The notes under the pieces: generated by a model
The model's input: only the letters and a program-made list of their open reading frames with translations
The model's database searches: none
Told to the model about the DNA's origin: nothing
Translations under genes and position numbers: made by a program
In this document: positions 1-8,368 of the stretch, piece after piece
How the letters are laid out: every line of letters starts with the position of its first letter
Position numbering within the stretch: the first letter of the stretch is position 1
From: Alphaproteobacteria bacterium
Lineage (GTDB): Bacteria > Pseudomonadota > Alphaproteobacteria > JAUHZC01
Assembly: GCA_030425805.1 (NCBI GenBank)
Contig: JAUHZC010000006.1
Coordinates: 1-56,458, forward strand
Direction: 5' to 3'
DNA: 56,458 nt

Positions 1-2
1 TA

Positions 3-113
3 GAGAAGCATTTTGGTCAGAAGTTTGATCGCCAGAATCCCCCAACGCCTGGTAAGAATGCTGAGCCTGATCCAGCTGAGTGGGACGGCGACGCAGTGCC
101 CCAGGCTGCCTAG
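3..113 (+). CDS. C-terminal end of an unidentified protein (partial)
   Basis: The frame is open from the left edge and ends at TAG 111-113. It encodes about 36 residues rich in Pro, Asp, Asn and Ala, ending in GDAVPQAA. I do not recognise the family. The composition looks like a hydrophilic, disordered C-terminal tail. The start lies outside the window, and a chance open frame of this length cannot be excluded. No terminator follows; a REP-like palindrome begins 24 bases downstream. Confidence 0.35.
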   Translation, partial: EKHFGQKFDRQNPPTPGKNAEPDPAEWDGDAVPQAA

Positions 114-136
114 CTGACAGCTTCTTCATCACCGCA

Positions 137-214
137 TGGATCGCCACGCCCTTTCAGGGCTCGCGATGACTGTAGGGAGGTCATTGCGAGGAGCGCAGCG
201 ACGCGGCAATCCAA
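137..214. repeat. Inverted pair of REP-like palindromic elements
   Basis: Two copies of one element face each other. Copy 137-170 begins TGGATCGCC and ends CGCGATGAC. Copy 181-214 begins TCATTGCGAG and ends GGCAATCCA, which is the reverse complement apart from several mismatches. Each copy also folds on itself (ATTGC against GCAAT). Elements with the ATTGCGAGGAG...GCAATCC pattern occur as dispersed repeats in many bacterial genomes, including intracellular alphaproteobacteria. No coding potential is visible. Confidence 0.75.
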
Positions 215-465
215 AAAGCGCCAAGGCGCCAACCCTTGATTTTACGCAAAAATCGCTATTTTTGACACTTTTTCACCCTTTTTCATCCATTTTTGATCAA
301 AAACCGACAATTTCGAATTTCTGTATCAAATGACTTCCCCAAAGATGAATTTCACCCTCCAAAGGGGCATGATTTTGATCTCATAAAGCCCAAAATCCCC
401 CCTCAAAGCTCTCCGTTTTTTTTCTGCATTTTTTCTATTTTATGGAAAAATCATGCGCTCCCATC

Positions 466-529
466 GTCATTGCGAGGAGCTTCTCCCCTCATTGTCATTG
501 CGAGAAGCGGAGCATTGAGGCAATCCAAA
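466..529. repeat. REP-like element, one partial and one full copy in tandem
   Basis: 466-488 starts GTCATTGCGAGGAGC but lacks the second half. 493-529 starts TGTCATTGCGAGAAG and runs to GGCAATCCAAA, so it is a full copy of the element seen at 181-214. Both copies are in the same orientation. The core of the full copy differs (GCGGAGCATTGAG), while the pairing ends ATTGC and GCAAT are kept, as expected if the hairpin matters more than the core. Confidence 0.7.
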
Positions 530-690
530 CATAGACTGCCCCAGGCCTTCAGCCTTCCCAGTGACAAAGGAAACCCGACCCGGAATCCATTCATCCTTCA
601 AATCATCACGTGATTTTAGAATTTCCATAAATAAAGATGCTTTACATCTTCTTCATCCCCTTTGTACTCTCTAATAATAGGGAGATTTAG

Positions 691-1197
691 ATGAAGTACG
701 TAATCTTGTTTTTGGGAGGTTGCATTCTGTTCTTACAAAAAGGAAATGCAGCTGCAGTAGTAACTCCTTTAACAGACCGGCAAGAAGCTTTTTTGATGCG
801 TGTGCGTGCAAAGGAATTTCAAAGATTTCCTAAAAATACTCTCATTCGGAAACAGTGCATAAGCCTGTTGATTAGAGGTATACCAAAGTGGGAAACAATT
901 CCTCCTGGTGAGTTAAAAGAGGTCATTCTTGCTTATGCAACATGTGTTGAGAGAGAACTCAATAGATTCTTTCATCCGTATCCCATTCACCAAAGCCTGC
1001 AACAAGCTGCGCTTCTCGTTGCTCTCACATCTGGAATCTTGGGAAGTAAATGTGGCTACAATCGACTTTATCCCCTCGTCCACTTCTTAAGAAGAATCTT
1101 TGATCGTATGAATGGCCTTACGGATGATCCTCGTAAGCCAACAGGGTTTTATCCTGACCGCGAAACAACAATTGCCTGGGCTTTAAGGGAAGGGTAA
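691..1197 (+). CDS. Secreted protein of unknown function
   Basis: This 168-residue protein begins with a clear signal peptide (MKYVILFLGGCILFL, then a likely cut after a GNAAA-type site near residue 22). The rest is mixed alpha-helical in character with four cysteines (C55, C84, C120 in the mature part and one in the signal region). I recognise no domain. GGGAG at 680-684 is a good ribosome binding site for ATG 691. The gene converges on xth with 3 bases between the stops. It has no partner genes, so it is an orphan exported protein; an effector or envelope role is only a guess. Confidence 0.7.
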   Translation: MKYVILFLGGCILFLQKGNAAAVVTPLTDRQEAFLMRVRAKEFQRFPKNTLIRKQCISLLIRGIPKWETIPPGELKEVILAYATCVERELNRFFHPYPIHQSLQQAALLVALTSGILGSKCGYNRLYPLVHFLRRIFDRMNGLTDDPRKPTGFYPDRETTIAWALREG

Positions 1198-1200
1198 CTT

Positions 1201-1992
1201 TTATACGTCCAGCTTGATCCAGACGGGGCCGTGGTCTGAAGGCCTCTCCCATCCCCGAATATCCCGATGCACACCACCGTCTTTCAAAAGCTGATGGCCC
1301 TGGGAATTGAGCAATAAATGATCGATGCGTAAACCATGACCTCGATCCCATCCTCGGGTGCGATAATCCCACCAGGTGAAGATTTCTGGCCGTGGTGTAT
1401 TATCTTCTGAAGGGTTCAGAACGTCCAAAGCATCAATATATCCTAGGCTCAAGAGACGTTGATAGGCTTCTCGCTCTGGCGGGCTACAGAGAATGCGTTT
1501 CTCGTTCCACCGTTTCGGGTCATATACATCAGCATCTCCTGGAGCAATATTGAAATCTCCTCCGATGCAAAGGGGAACATCTTCCTTTAGAAGATCTTGG
1601 AGATGGCTTTCAAAGGCTTCTAGAAAGCGAAGCTTGTAAGCATATTTCTCTGTTCCGAGATCTTCACCGTTAGGAACATAAACGCTGGCGACTTTTACCT
1701 TCCCATCTATATAGGCTTCCGTGTAGCGGGCTTGCACATCTTCAAAAGTAGGAACGTTATCTTGTGGATCCTCAATATTCCCTTTGGCAATGATTGCCAC
1801 ACCATTATACGTCTTTTGGCCAAAAGCATGGGTGCTATAGCCTCGCTCTTCAAAGACGTCATGAGGGAACATCTCTGTTAGCATTTTGATTTCTTGGAAG
1901 AGGACAACATCGGGGGCATATTCATCCAGGTATCGTAGGATACTTGGAAGGCGGGCCCGGAGAGAGTTCACATTCCAGGTAACGATTTTCAT
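1201..1992 (-). CDS. xth: Exodeoxyribonuclease III
   Basis: This is a class II AP endonuclease/3'-5' exonuclease of the EEP superfamily that cuts DNA 5' of abasic sites in base excision repair. The 263-residue protein starts MKIVTWNVNS. It has the metal-binding FQEIK motif (usually QETK), then GGDFNIAP, and ends with RIDHLL and the catalytic SDHGPVW. Length is normal for the XthA family. ATG 1992 is chosen because GGAGGAGATC lies just upstream; a longer frame to 2043 would overlap erpA. It is probably co-transcribed with erpA, 20 bases upstream. Confidence 0.95.
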   Translation of the reverse strand: MKIVTWNVNSLRARLPSILRYLDEYAPDVVLFQEIKMLTEMFPHDVFEERGYSTHAFGQKTYNGVAIIAKGNIEDPQDNVPTFEDVQARYTEAYIDGKVKVASVYVPNGEDLGTEKYAYKLRFLEAFESHLQDLLKEDVPLCIGGDFNIAPGDADVYDPKRWNEKRILCSPPEREAYQRLLSLGYIDALDVLNPSEDNTPRPEIFTWWDYRTRGWDRGHGLRIDHLLLNSQGHQLLKDGGVHRDIRGWERPSDHGPVWIKLDV

Positions 1993-2012
1993 GATCTCCT
2001 CCGCTTTATGAT

Positions 2013-2345
2013 TTAGATGCCGAATGAGCTTCCGCACCCACATTGGGTCTGAGCATTAGGGTTTTTGATCTGGAAGCTTGAGCCAATCATCTCTTCAACA
2101 TAATCCAGTTGAGCGCCACCCAGCAAGCCAAGAGAAACGCTATCGATACGCACCTCTGCTTCTTCAAAGGTAAAGATCTGATCATCTTCTAGGGTTTTGG
2201 TGGTCAGGTCAAACTTGTACTGCAAGCCAGAACACCCACCGCTTTCGATCATGACCCGGAAGAAGGTGCCCTTCGGTTCATCGGTGAGCAAATGCTGAAT
2301 GCGCTTCCAGGCGGTGTCTGTGATTGTAAAGGGTGTCTGTGTCAT
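2013..2345 (-). CDS. erpA: Iron-sulfur cluster insertion protein (ErpA/A-type carrier)
   Basis: This 110-residue HesB/IscA-family protein binds a [4Fe-4S] or [2Fe-2S] cluster and passes it to apo-enzymes. The three cluster cysteines are visible: one in ESGGCSGLQY and two in the C-terminal CGCGSSF. The placement upstream of xth, and close to argS, is the usual alphaproteobacterial position for erpA. Likely clients in this window include the Rieske protein PetA. It starts at ATG 2345 and diverges from argS; a 12-bp palindrome (2366-2377) sits between the two genes. Confidence 0.92.
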   Translation of the reverse strand: MTQTPFTITDTAWKRIQHLLTDEPKGTFFRVMIESGGCSGLQYKFDLTTKTLEDDQIFTFEEAEVRIDSVSLGLLGGAQLDYVEEMIGSSFQIKNPNAQTQCGCGSSFGI

Positions 2346-2356
2346 AGGGTGACGAC

Positions 2357-2385
2357 TTGAGTTTCCAATCTAGATTGAGTAAAAG
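2357..2385 (+). promoter_or_regulatory. Candidate argS promoter with a palindrome in its spacer
   Basis: TTGAGT (2357-2362), 17 bases, TAAAAG (2380-2385) could serve argS. The spacer holds CAATCTAGATTG (2366-2377), a perfect 12-bp palindrome in the erpA-argS divergent region. This is an operator-like arrangement, but it is seen only as sequence and no regulator is known. Confidence 0.35.
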
Positions 2386-2442
2386 TATGAGGGGAATGTG
2401 GTATTTATCCCAATATTCCCATCCAAACAACTGGTCTACAAT

Positions 2443-4194
2443 ATGCATATTTACGCTCATTTTCAAGAAAAACTCCGTCATCATCTCCAGGAGAAAGCTC
2501 AAGCGCAGGGGCTTGATCTGGGTCAAAACCTCGCACGCGTGATGGTTGAACCTCCTCGAGATCCTGCTCATGGATGCATGGCAACAAATGCAGCTATGGT
2601 TGTGAGTAAGGGCTTTGGTATGAACCCTCGGGCCTTGGCGGAAGAGCTGAAAGCCTTTCTTGAAGGCCTAGAAGGCGTTGCAAATGTTGAAATTGCAGGC
2701 CCTGGATTCATCAATCTTCGCCTGAAGCCTTCCTTCTGGCAGTCTCAAATCCCAGAGATTCTCTGTAAGGATGCCGATTACGGGAAGCTCTCTCCGCAAA
2801 AGCCCCTCAACGTTAACGTGGAGTACGTTTCTGTGAACCCCACAGGCCCCATGCATGTAGGCCATAGTCGTGTGGCTGTTGTGGGTGATGTGATGTCAAA
2901 TTTGATGGAGAAGGCAGGGCATCGCGTCACCCGGGAATTCTACATCAACGACGCTGGTGCCCAGGCGGATAAGCTTGCAAAGAGTGCTTATGTTCGGGCT
3001 TGCCAGGCTCTGGGGCAAGATGTTTCAGATCCTGAAGATTATCCTGGAGATTATCTAATTCCAGTTGGCAAGGTCCTTGCTGAGAAGTTTGGCCCTGACC
3101 TTCTTGAGGGAGATTTTGAGGCTTGGCTAGAGAAGCTTCGACCTGTAGCCATTGAGGCTATGATGGATCTCATCAAAGAAGATCTCCAGACCTTGGGGAT
3201 CCAGCATGATCTCTTCACTTCTGAGCGATCCTTAGTTGAGGCTGGTAAAGTAGATGAAGCTGTGAAGAGCCTGACCGCTAAAGACTTTATCTATAAGGGC
3301 ACACTTCCTCGCCCAAAGGGCGCAGAGGATGATCCCGATTGGACGCCTCAGGAAAGGCTTCTGTTCCGCTCCACCCATTTTGGGGACGACATTGATCGCG
3401 CCCTCACAAAAGAGGATGATCGCTGGACGTACTTTGCTAGCGATATTGCCTATCACTATGACAAATGCCAGCGGGGCTTTGATCTTTTGATCAATGTCTG
3501 GGGTGCGGATCATGGAGGCTATATCAAACGCCTTGAGGGAGCAATCGAGGCCATTGCGGGACGCAAAGATGCCATGAAAGTCATTTTGTGCAATATGGTA
3601 AAATTCCTGAAAGATGGGGAGCCTGTCACCATGTCAAAGCGGAGTGGGACTTTTATCTCTGTTCAGGATGTTGTGGAAGAAGTAGGGCAGGACGTTGTGC
3701 GGCTGATCATGATGACACGTCGTAATGACGCGCCTCTAGACTTTGACTTCAAAGAGGTCACGGAGAAAACAAAGGACAATCCGGTCTTCTATATCCAGTA
3801 TGCTCATGCTCGGGCACATTCTCTCTTGCGTGCTGCAAAGGAGGCTTTCCCGAAAGTCGATTTTGATCTTAATGCATTAGCAAATGTGGACTTCTCAACT
3901 CTGCAAAGCGAAGAGGAGCTTGCAACTCTTAAGATCCTGTGTCAGTGGCCACGACAGATTGAGCAAGCAGTTGAAGCCTTTGAACCACATCGGTTGGTTT
4001 ATGCCTTAGAGGAAATTGCGGGAGCTTTCCATGCTCTCTGGACAGCTGGAAAAGAGAACACAATTTTACGGTTTATTCACCCTGAAGATCAGGCGCGAAC
4101 CCAGGCTAAAATTGGACTTGTCATGGCAATTGCCTGTGTCATTCGATCTGGGTTGCAGGTTTTGGGTGTTCAGGCCGTGGAAGAAATGCGATAA
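2443..4194 (+). CDS. argS: Arginyl-tRNA synthetase
   Basis: This class I aminoacyl-tRNA synthetase charges tRNA-Arg. The 583-residue protein begins MHIYAHFQEKL, has the N-terminal Arg-tRNA-synthetase domain (about 1-90), the HIGH motif as HVGH within PTGPMHVGHSR, the KMSKS equivalent as TMSKRSG, and a C-terminal DALR anticodon-binding domain. The open frame extends to a GTG at 2398, but ATG 2443 matches the family's start and has no competitor with a better binding site. In other alphaproteobacteria dgt commonly sits between erpA and argS; it is missing here. The SPOR gene follows 7 bases after the stop. Confidence 0.96.
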   Translation: MHIYAHFQEKLRHHLQEKAQAQGLDLGQNLARVMVEPPRDPAHGCMATNAAMVVSKGFGMNPRALAEELKAFLEGLEGVANVEIAGPGFINLRLKPSFWQSQIPEILCKDADYGKLSPQKPLNVNVEYVSVNPTGPMHVGHSRVAVVGDVMSNLMEKAGHRVTREFYINDAGAQADKLAKSAYVRACQALGQDVSDPEDYPGDYLIPVGKVLAEKFGPDLLEGDFEAWLEKLRPVAIEAMMDLIKEDLQTLGIQHDLFTSERSLVEAGKVDEAVKSLTAKDFIYKGTLPRPKGAEDDPDWTPQERLLFRSTHFGDDIDRALTKEDDRWTYFASDIAYHYDKCQRGFDLLINVWGADHGGYIKRLEGAIEAIAGRKDAMKVILCNMVKFLKDGEPVTMSKRSGTFISVQDVVEEVGQDVVRLIMMTRRNDAPLDFDFKEVTEKTKDNPVFYIQYAHARAHSLLRAAKEAFPKVDFDLNALANVDFSTLQSEEELATLKILCQWPRQIEQAVEAFEPHRLVYALEEIAGAFHALWTAGKENTILRFIHPEDQARTQAKIGLVMAIACVIRSGLQVLGVQAVEEMR

Positions 4195-4201
4195 TTCGAA
4201 C

Positions 4202-4969
4202 ATGTCGTACTGGAAGGTTCCAACATCACCAGATGAAGATCAGCCATGGTGGCTCCTTGTCCACCCAGGGCACTTCGTTGTGGCTACAATTCTGGTTGTG
4301 GGTGCTATTCTTTATGGCTGGCAATATTTCCAAGATGGAGGGGCTGTAGTTCCAGCAAATGAGCTTCCTCTCATTCAAGCTGAACCAGGCCCGGTTCGGA
4401 TTCGCTCCGAGGAATACATACAGCCTCTGGTTGGGAAACAGGAAAAGCTCTTGTTCCAAAACCTAGACCCTACGGGGGAACTCGAGAAAGTTGTAAAACT
4501 GGCTCCAGGCGCGGAAACACCTATGGACCTGCAGGAAGTTTTGAATTTGCCGGGAACCATGAGTTGGGATTTAACAAACGAAGGCTTTGAAGAAGCTTGG
4601 GCAGATGCTCAGGAAGGAAAAGCCCAAGATGCAGGAGAGGCTATTGATCCTTATGGTGGTAAAGAGGGCATCGACGTCTCTAAACTGGGTAAACCAAGCG
4701 CTAAGAAAACTGCTCAAAAGGCAAGTGTTGCTGCGAAGAAGTATTGGGTTCAAATTGGCGTCGCAAGCTCTAAGAAAAAAGCAAATGCTATGTGGAAGAC
4801 ACTCAAATCTAAGTATCCTGCAATCTTGGGCCGGCATCATCCCAAAATTGTCCGTGTGGGCAAAAAGTACCATATCCATTTGGGCTATTTCAAAGATCCA
4901 AAGACAGCAGATAAATTAGCTCAGGCTTTGCAAGCCAAGGGAACTACGGCAGTAGTTGGACGAGGGTAA
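4202..4969 (+). CDS. SPOR-domain inner-membrane protein
   Basis: The protein has 255 residues. A short Trp-rich cytoplasmic N-terminus (MSYWKVPTSPDEDQPWW) is followed by one membrane segment (about 21-42), a long periplasmic linker and a C-terminal SPOR domain (about 178-253, from KKYWVQIGVASS to AKGTTAVVG). SPOR domains bind denuded peptidoglycan at the septum, so a cell-division or wall role is likely. The frame stays open to 4016 inside argS, but ATG 4202 directly precedes the conserved N-terminus. The location after argS is the family's standard place in alphaproteobacteria; the usual downstream genes nagZ, scpA and scpB are absent. Confidence 0.85.
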   Translation: MSYWKVPTSPDEDQPWWLLVHPGHFVVATILVVGAILYGWQYFQDGGAVVPANELPLIQAEPGPVRIRSEEYIQPLVGKQEKLLFQNLDPTGELEKVVKLAPGAETPMDLQEVLNLPGTMSWDLTNEGFEEAWADAQEGKAQDAGEAIDPYGGKEGIDVSKLGKPSAKKTAQKASVAAKKYWVQIGVASSKKKANAMWKTLKSKYPAILGRHHPKIVRVGKKYHIHLGYFKDPKTADKLAQALQAKGTTAVVGRG

Positions 4970-4970
4970 C

Positions 4971-5660
4971 GTGGAAAAATTCCTCCTCTCTCTCACATCG
5001 ACGGTCGGTATTCTTGCTGCAATCTTAATTGGCCTTACTTTCCATGAAGTGGCTCATGGCTTTGTAGCCTTGTTGCGTGGAGACAAAACAGCTTTGAAAG
5101 CAGGACGCTTGTCTCTTAATCCTCTTGTTCACATTGACCCTTTGGGGACAGTGATTTTACCTGCAATCCTTTACATGTCAGGCATGCCTCCGTTTGGGTA
5201 TGCAAAGCCTGTTCCGGTAAACCCCCGTCAGCTTAAGAACCCTCGGGGTGATATGATTCTTGTGGCCATTGCAGGGCCTGCTGCAAATATTCTTTTGGCC
5301 CTTTTGGCAGGAGGTCTCCTTCACAGCCTTGCTCGCCTTGATATTCAGTGGGTCGTTGCGTTTCTGCCACAGTTCATTTTCTTCAATATCCTCTTGGCTT
5401 GGTTTAATCTCTTGCCCGTTCCCCCACTGGATGGAGGGCAGGTTTTGATGAATATTGCACCAAAGAGTGCGCGTGAGGTCTTGGCACCGCTCGAAAAACA
5501 TGGGATGCTAATACTGGTTGGGCTTTTCTTTGCTGGACCAATGCTGTTAGCTGCACTTGGGATTCACTTTTATCCGGCGCATTTTTTGATTCTTAAGCCG
5601 GTTATGTGGTTCTATACACAGCTAATGGGATTCTTATTTGGAATAACACCTGGAGGTTAA
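4971..5660 (+). CDS. Site-2 protease family (M50) integral membrane metalloprotease
   Basis: This polytopic membrane zinc protease of the M50/S2P family has 229 residues. HEVAH (residues 25-29) sits inside the first membrane segment and supplies two zinc ligands and the catalytic Glu. The second active-site motif is NLLPVPPLDGG (near residue 160), whose Asp is the third ligand. It lacks a PDZ domain, so it is not RseP. GTG 4971 is chosen because GAGGG lies 5 bases upstream; the frame could also open at TTG 4956, overlapping the SPOR gene. The substrate is unknown. Confidence 0.85.
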   Translation: MEKFLLSLTSTVGILAAILIGLTFHEVAHGFVALLRGDKTALKAGRLSLNPLVHIDPLGTVILPAILYMSGMPPFGYAKPVPVNPRQLKNPRGDMILVAIAGPAANILLALLAGGLLHSLARLDIQWVVAFLPQFIFFNILLAWFNLLPVPPLDGGQVLMNIAPKSAREVLAPLEKHGMLILVGLFFAGPMLLAALGIHFYPAHFLILKPVMWFYTQLMGFLFGITPGG

Positions 5661-5667
5661 TAACAAG

Positions 5668-6078
5668 ATGAGTATCGGGATCTGGCAAGTCATTTTATTC
5701 CTCGTCGTTGTCCTTGTGATTTTCAAGGCGAGAAATCTTCCCAAAATCATGGGAGATTTAGGCAAAGGATTGAGGTCCTTTAAGAAGGAACTTACAGAGG
5801 ATAATAAACCTGTAAAGCCAAGGTCAGTGGCTACACCTAAGGCAAAGCCTGCGGCAAAGAAGCCTGCTGCTAAGCCAAAAGCAAAGGCTGCGACGACAAA
5901 GGCAAAGGCTCCTGCAAAAAAAGCAACAGCTGCAAAGACGGCGACGGCAACAAAAGCAAAAGCCAAAGCTGCGCCGAAAAAGCCTGCAGCAAAGAAGTCT
6001 ACAGCTAAGCCTGCAGCGAAGAAACCTGCCGCTAAGCCAAAAGCCAAGACAGCAGCCAAAACAACGAAAAAGAAATAA
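5668..6078 (+). CDS. tatA: Twin-arginine translocase subunit TatA, with a long Lys/Ala/Pro tail
   Basis: TatA polymerises to form the pore that exports folded proteins. The N-terminal membrane helix (about 4-21), hinge and amphipathic helix (LPKIMGDLGKGLRSFKKEL) are typical. The protein is 136 residues long, against about 60-90 for most TatA proteins. From about residue 50 onward it is almost entirely Lys, Ala, Pro and Thr with recurring KPAAKKPAAKPKAK-type units, resembling histone H1 or alginate-regulator tails. The tail is predicted to be cytoplasmic and strongly basic. GGAGG upstream supports the start. tatB begins 13 bases after the stop, so tatABC is one operon. Confidence 0.92.
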   Translation: MSIGIWQVILFLVVVLVIFKARNLPKIMGDLGKGLRSFKKELTEDNKPVKPRSVATPKAKPAAKKPAAKPKAKAATTKAKAPAKKATAAKTATATKAKAKAAPKKPAAKKSTAKPAAKKPAAKPKAKTAAKTTKKK

Positions 6079-6091
6079 GGCAGCCACATAA

Positions 6092-6355
6092 ATGTTCAGC
6101 TTTGGCACCTGGGCGGAGCTGGTCGTTATTGGCCTCGCTATGGTGATTTTCTTTAAACCTGAAGACTACCCCTTCCTGATGAAGAAAGGGGTTCGTCTTT
6201 ATCGCCAACTTCAAGGATGGATTCACGAGGTGAGTGCACCGATTAAGCACATGAAGTGGGAAGTTGAGGCAGAAGAATTTGAGAAAGAGAAGAATAGGCC
6301 CCACATAGAAGGAGAGGACAAAGAGTCCCCAAAGTCACCAAAGGATGATGTCTAA
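6092..6355 (+). CDS. tatB: Twin-arginine translocase subunit TatB
   Basis: TatB works with TatC as the receptor for twin-arginine signal peptides. This short 87-residue protein starts MFSFGTWAELVVIGL, a membrane helix with the conserved Glu at position 9, then a hinge (KPEDYP) and an amphipathic helix (KKGVRLYRQLQGW), followed by an acidic, Ser/Pro-rich tail. It is shorter than many TatB proteins (about 100-170). Its stop overlaps the tatC start in TAATG, which points to translational coupling. Confidence 0.88.
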   Translation: MFSFGTWAELVVIGLAMVIFFKPEDYPFLMKKGVRLYRQLQGWIHEVSAPIKHMKWEVEAEEFEKEKNRPHIEGEDKESPKSPKDDV

Positions 6356-7083
6356 TGGATTCAGCGCCCTGGATAGATCATGCTCGTGAGTTTCGTTCCC
6401 GGCTTTTAAAGTGGTTGGGAAGCTTTTTTCTCATGTTTTGTGGAGCTTATGCTTTTCACACAGAGCTCTTCTCTCTGTTAGCTGCCCCCCTGAATACCTA
6501 TCTCCAGGAAGATCAAAGTATGATCTTCACAGCTCTGACAGAAGGGTTCTTTGTTGCTGTGAAAACAAGTCTTTTTGTAGCCTTTATTGGGTCCTTACCG
6601 GTCCTTGTTTATCAGGTGTGGGCCTTTGCTCGCCCTGGTCTGTTCGAGAAAGAAGCTAAAGTCGTACGGCCTCTATTTGTGATTGCTCCCATCCTTTTTG
6701 CTTTGGGTGCAAGCTTTGCCTATATGATCGTCCTTCCTCAAGCTATTGGATTCTTTATGGGATTTGAAGTTCGTGGCGATGCGCCTATTCTACTCCAAGC
6801 ACGGATCAGTGATTATCTATCCTTGATCCAGCAATTCATCTTTGCTTTTGGGCTCTGCTTCATGATGCCGGTGTTTCTTATTATTTTGGGACATATCGGT
6901 GTTTTAGACCAGTCACAGTTGAGGAGTCATCGCCGGTTCGTTTTTGTTGGAATTTTAGGGCTTTCTGCAGTTTTAACACCGCCAGATGTTGCAAGCCAGT
7001 TGATGTTAGCGACACCAATGTATATGTTGTTCGAAATAACATTGATGTTTATGCCAACAACAAAGAAGGTGCCCCATGCTTGA
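6355..7083 (+). CDS. tatC: Twin-arginine translocase subunit TatC
   Basis: TatC is a six-helix inner-membrane protein and the primary receptor of Tat signal peptides. It has 242 residues. The N-terminus keeps the family's LR.R pattern ([12 protein letters not shown]), and the central motif of the family is visible as [11 protein letters not shown] and the region leading to [16 protein letters not shown]. Its last 8 bases overlap serS. A probable substrate is encoded in the window: the Rieske protein PetA has an RR motif at residues 9-10. Confidence 0.94.
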   Translation: MDSAPWIDHAREFRSRLLKWLGSFFLMFCGAYAFHTELFSLLAAPLNTYLQEDQSMIFTALTEGFFVAVKTSLFVAFIGSLPVLVYQVWAFARPGLFEKEAKVVRPLFVIAPILFALGASFAYMIVLPQAIGFFMGFEVRGDAPILLQARISDYLSLIQQFIFAFGLCFMMPVFLIILGHIGVLDQSQLRSHRRFVFVGILGLSAVLTPPDVASQLMLATPMYMLFEITLMFMPTTKKVPHA

Positions 7084-8368
7084 TATCAAGTGGATTCGTG
7101 ACAACCCTGAAGCTTTTGATGCTTCTCAAAAGAGTCGGGGCCAAGATGTTTTTGCGAAAACGCTGATTGACCTGGATGAAGAGCGTCGGGCTCTCTTGAC
7201 TGAAATGCAAGAACTTCAAGCACTACGTAACACCCTTGCAAAAGAGATTGGTCAAGCCAAAGCTAAAGGAGAAGATGCAGCTGAAGTCGCAGCCCGGGCG
7301 TCCAGTGTCAAAACAGATCTCTCTGTTGCTGAGGCCAGCGCCAATGAACGTCAGCAGCAGCTTCAAGATCTCCTAGCCCGGATTCCAAATGTGCTGGACA
7401 AGCAGGTTCCTGAGGGTGGTGAGGAAGATGCAACTGTTGTGAGTACTCAGGGTCAAGTTCCTGAGTTTTCTTTTGAACCGAAGTCTCATGATGAAATCGG
7501 TGAAGCGCTGGGGCTTATGGATTTTGCTAAGGCAGCTCAGATTTCAGGTGCCCGGTTTGTGATTCTCAAAGGGGCTCTCTCCCGTTTAGAACGGGCTCTT
7601 GGCGCTTTTATGCTTGATGTGCACACGTCTGAATTTGGGTACCAAGAGGTTAATCCTCCTCTTCTTGTCCGAGATGATGCTTTATTCGGAACAGGGCAGC
7701 TCCCAAAATTTGAGGAAGATCAATTTCTGACAACGGATCAGCGCTGGTTGATTCCAACGGCTGAGGTTCCTCTCACGAATCTTGTGAGGGAAGAAGTCTT
7801 ACCTGAAGAAAAACTTCCTCAGCGGTTTACAGCCTTCACTTATTGTTTTCGCTCAGAAGCCGGATCAGCTGGGCGGGATACCCGGGGGATGATTCGTCAG
7901 CACCAGTTCTCAAAAGTAGAACTTGTCTCCATTGCACACCCTGATGAGAGTGAAAAAGAGCTTGAGCATCTCACAAAAGCTGCAGAGACCATCCTTCAGC
8001 GCCTTGGCTTGGCTTATCGTAAAATTCTTTTAGCAGCACAGGATACAGGTGCTAATGCATCAAAAACCTACGACTTAGAAGTTTGGCTCCCTTCTCAAGG
8101 GTGCTACCGGGAAATTTCGAGCTGTTCTTTGGATACAGATTACCAGGCACGGCGGATGAATGCACGATGGGCCCCGAAAAGTGAAGGCAAGAAAGAAAAA
8201 CCTCGCTTTGTCCATACACTCAATGGGTCAGGTCTTGCCGTTGGGCGTACTCTTGTTGCCTTGTTAGAAAACTACCAAAATGAGGATGGAAGTGTTACCC
8301 TGCCTGAGGTATTACGTCCGTATATGAATGGAAAGAAGGAGATCACTTCCGATGGTCAGCTGGTCTAA
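7076..8368 (+). CDS. serS: Seryl-tRNA synthetase
   Basis: This class II synthetase charges tRNA-Ser (and tRNA-Sec where present). The 430-residue protein starts [14 protein letters not shown] and has the N-terminal antiparallel coiled-coil arm (about 25-105), motif 2 with [14 protein letters not shown] and the C-terminal motif 3 as [19 protein letters not shown]. Length is normal. It overlaps the tatC end by 8 bases and the next gene's binding site lies in its 3' end. In relatives surE and pcm follow; here they are absent and the NlpD-like gene follows directly. Confidence 0.96.
   Translation: MLDIKWIRDNPEAFDASQKSRGQDVFAKTLIDLDEERRALLTEMQELQALRNTLAKEIGQAKAKGEDAAEVAARASSVKTDLSVAEASANERQQQLQDLLARIPNVLDKQVPEGGEEDATVVSTQGQVPEFSFEPKSHDEIGEALGLMDFAKAAQISGARFVILKGALSRLERALGAFMLDVHTSEFGYQEVNPPLLVRDDALFGTGQLPKFEEDQFLTTDQRWLIPTAEVPLTNLVREEVLPEEKLPQRFTAFTYCFRSEAGSAGRDTRGMIRQHQFSKVELVSIAHPDESEKELEHLTKAAETILQRLGLAYRKILLAAQDTGANASKTYDLEVWLPSQGCYREISSCSLDTDYQARRMNARWAPKSEGKKEKPRFVHTLNGSGLAVGRTLVALLENYQNEDGSVTLPEVLRPYMNGKKEITSDGQLV

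Larger units (their letters stand above)
114..690. other. 577-bp stretch without a convincing gene
   Basis: Short open frames here (for example 136-333 and 293-613) have no ribosome binding site and run through the REP-like repeats, so I do not call them genes. The stretch holds an inverted pair of REP-like elements (137-214), a partial and a full copy further on (466-529), AT-rich T-tracts around 240-440, and a possible promoter for the next gene (TTTACA 641-646, 18 bases, TACTCT 665-670). Confidence 0.6.

Noticed and set aside
137..529. Possible CRISPR array
   Set aside because: The repeats are palindromic, in both orientations and irregularly spaced, without uniform spacers or cas genes.
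136..613. Two overlapping plus-strand frames (65 and 106 residues) in the left-edge region
   Set aside because: They run through REP-like repeats, lack binding sites and show no protein-like pattern.
2398..2442. Longer N-terminus of ArgS from GTG 2398
   Set aside because: The extra 15 residues are not family-like and overlap the predicted promoter leader; ATG 2443 fits.
5634..6089. Long minus-strand frames rich in Ala/Phe/Gly opposite tatA
   Set aside because: They mirror the Lys/Ala tail of TatA; no ribosome binding site and no family resemblance.
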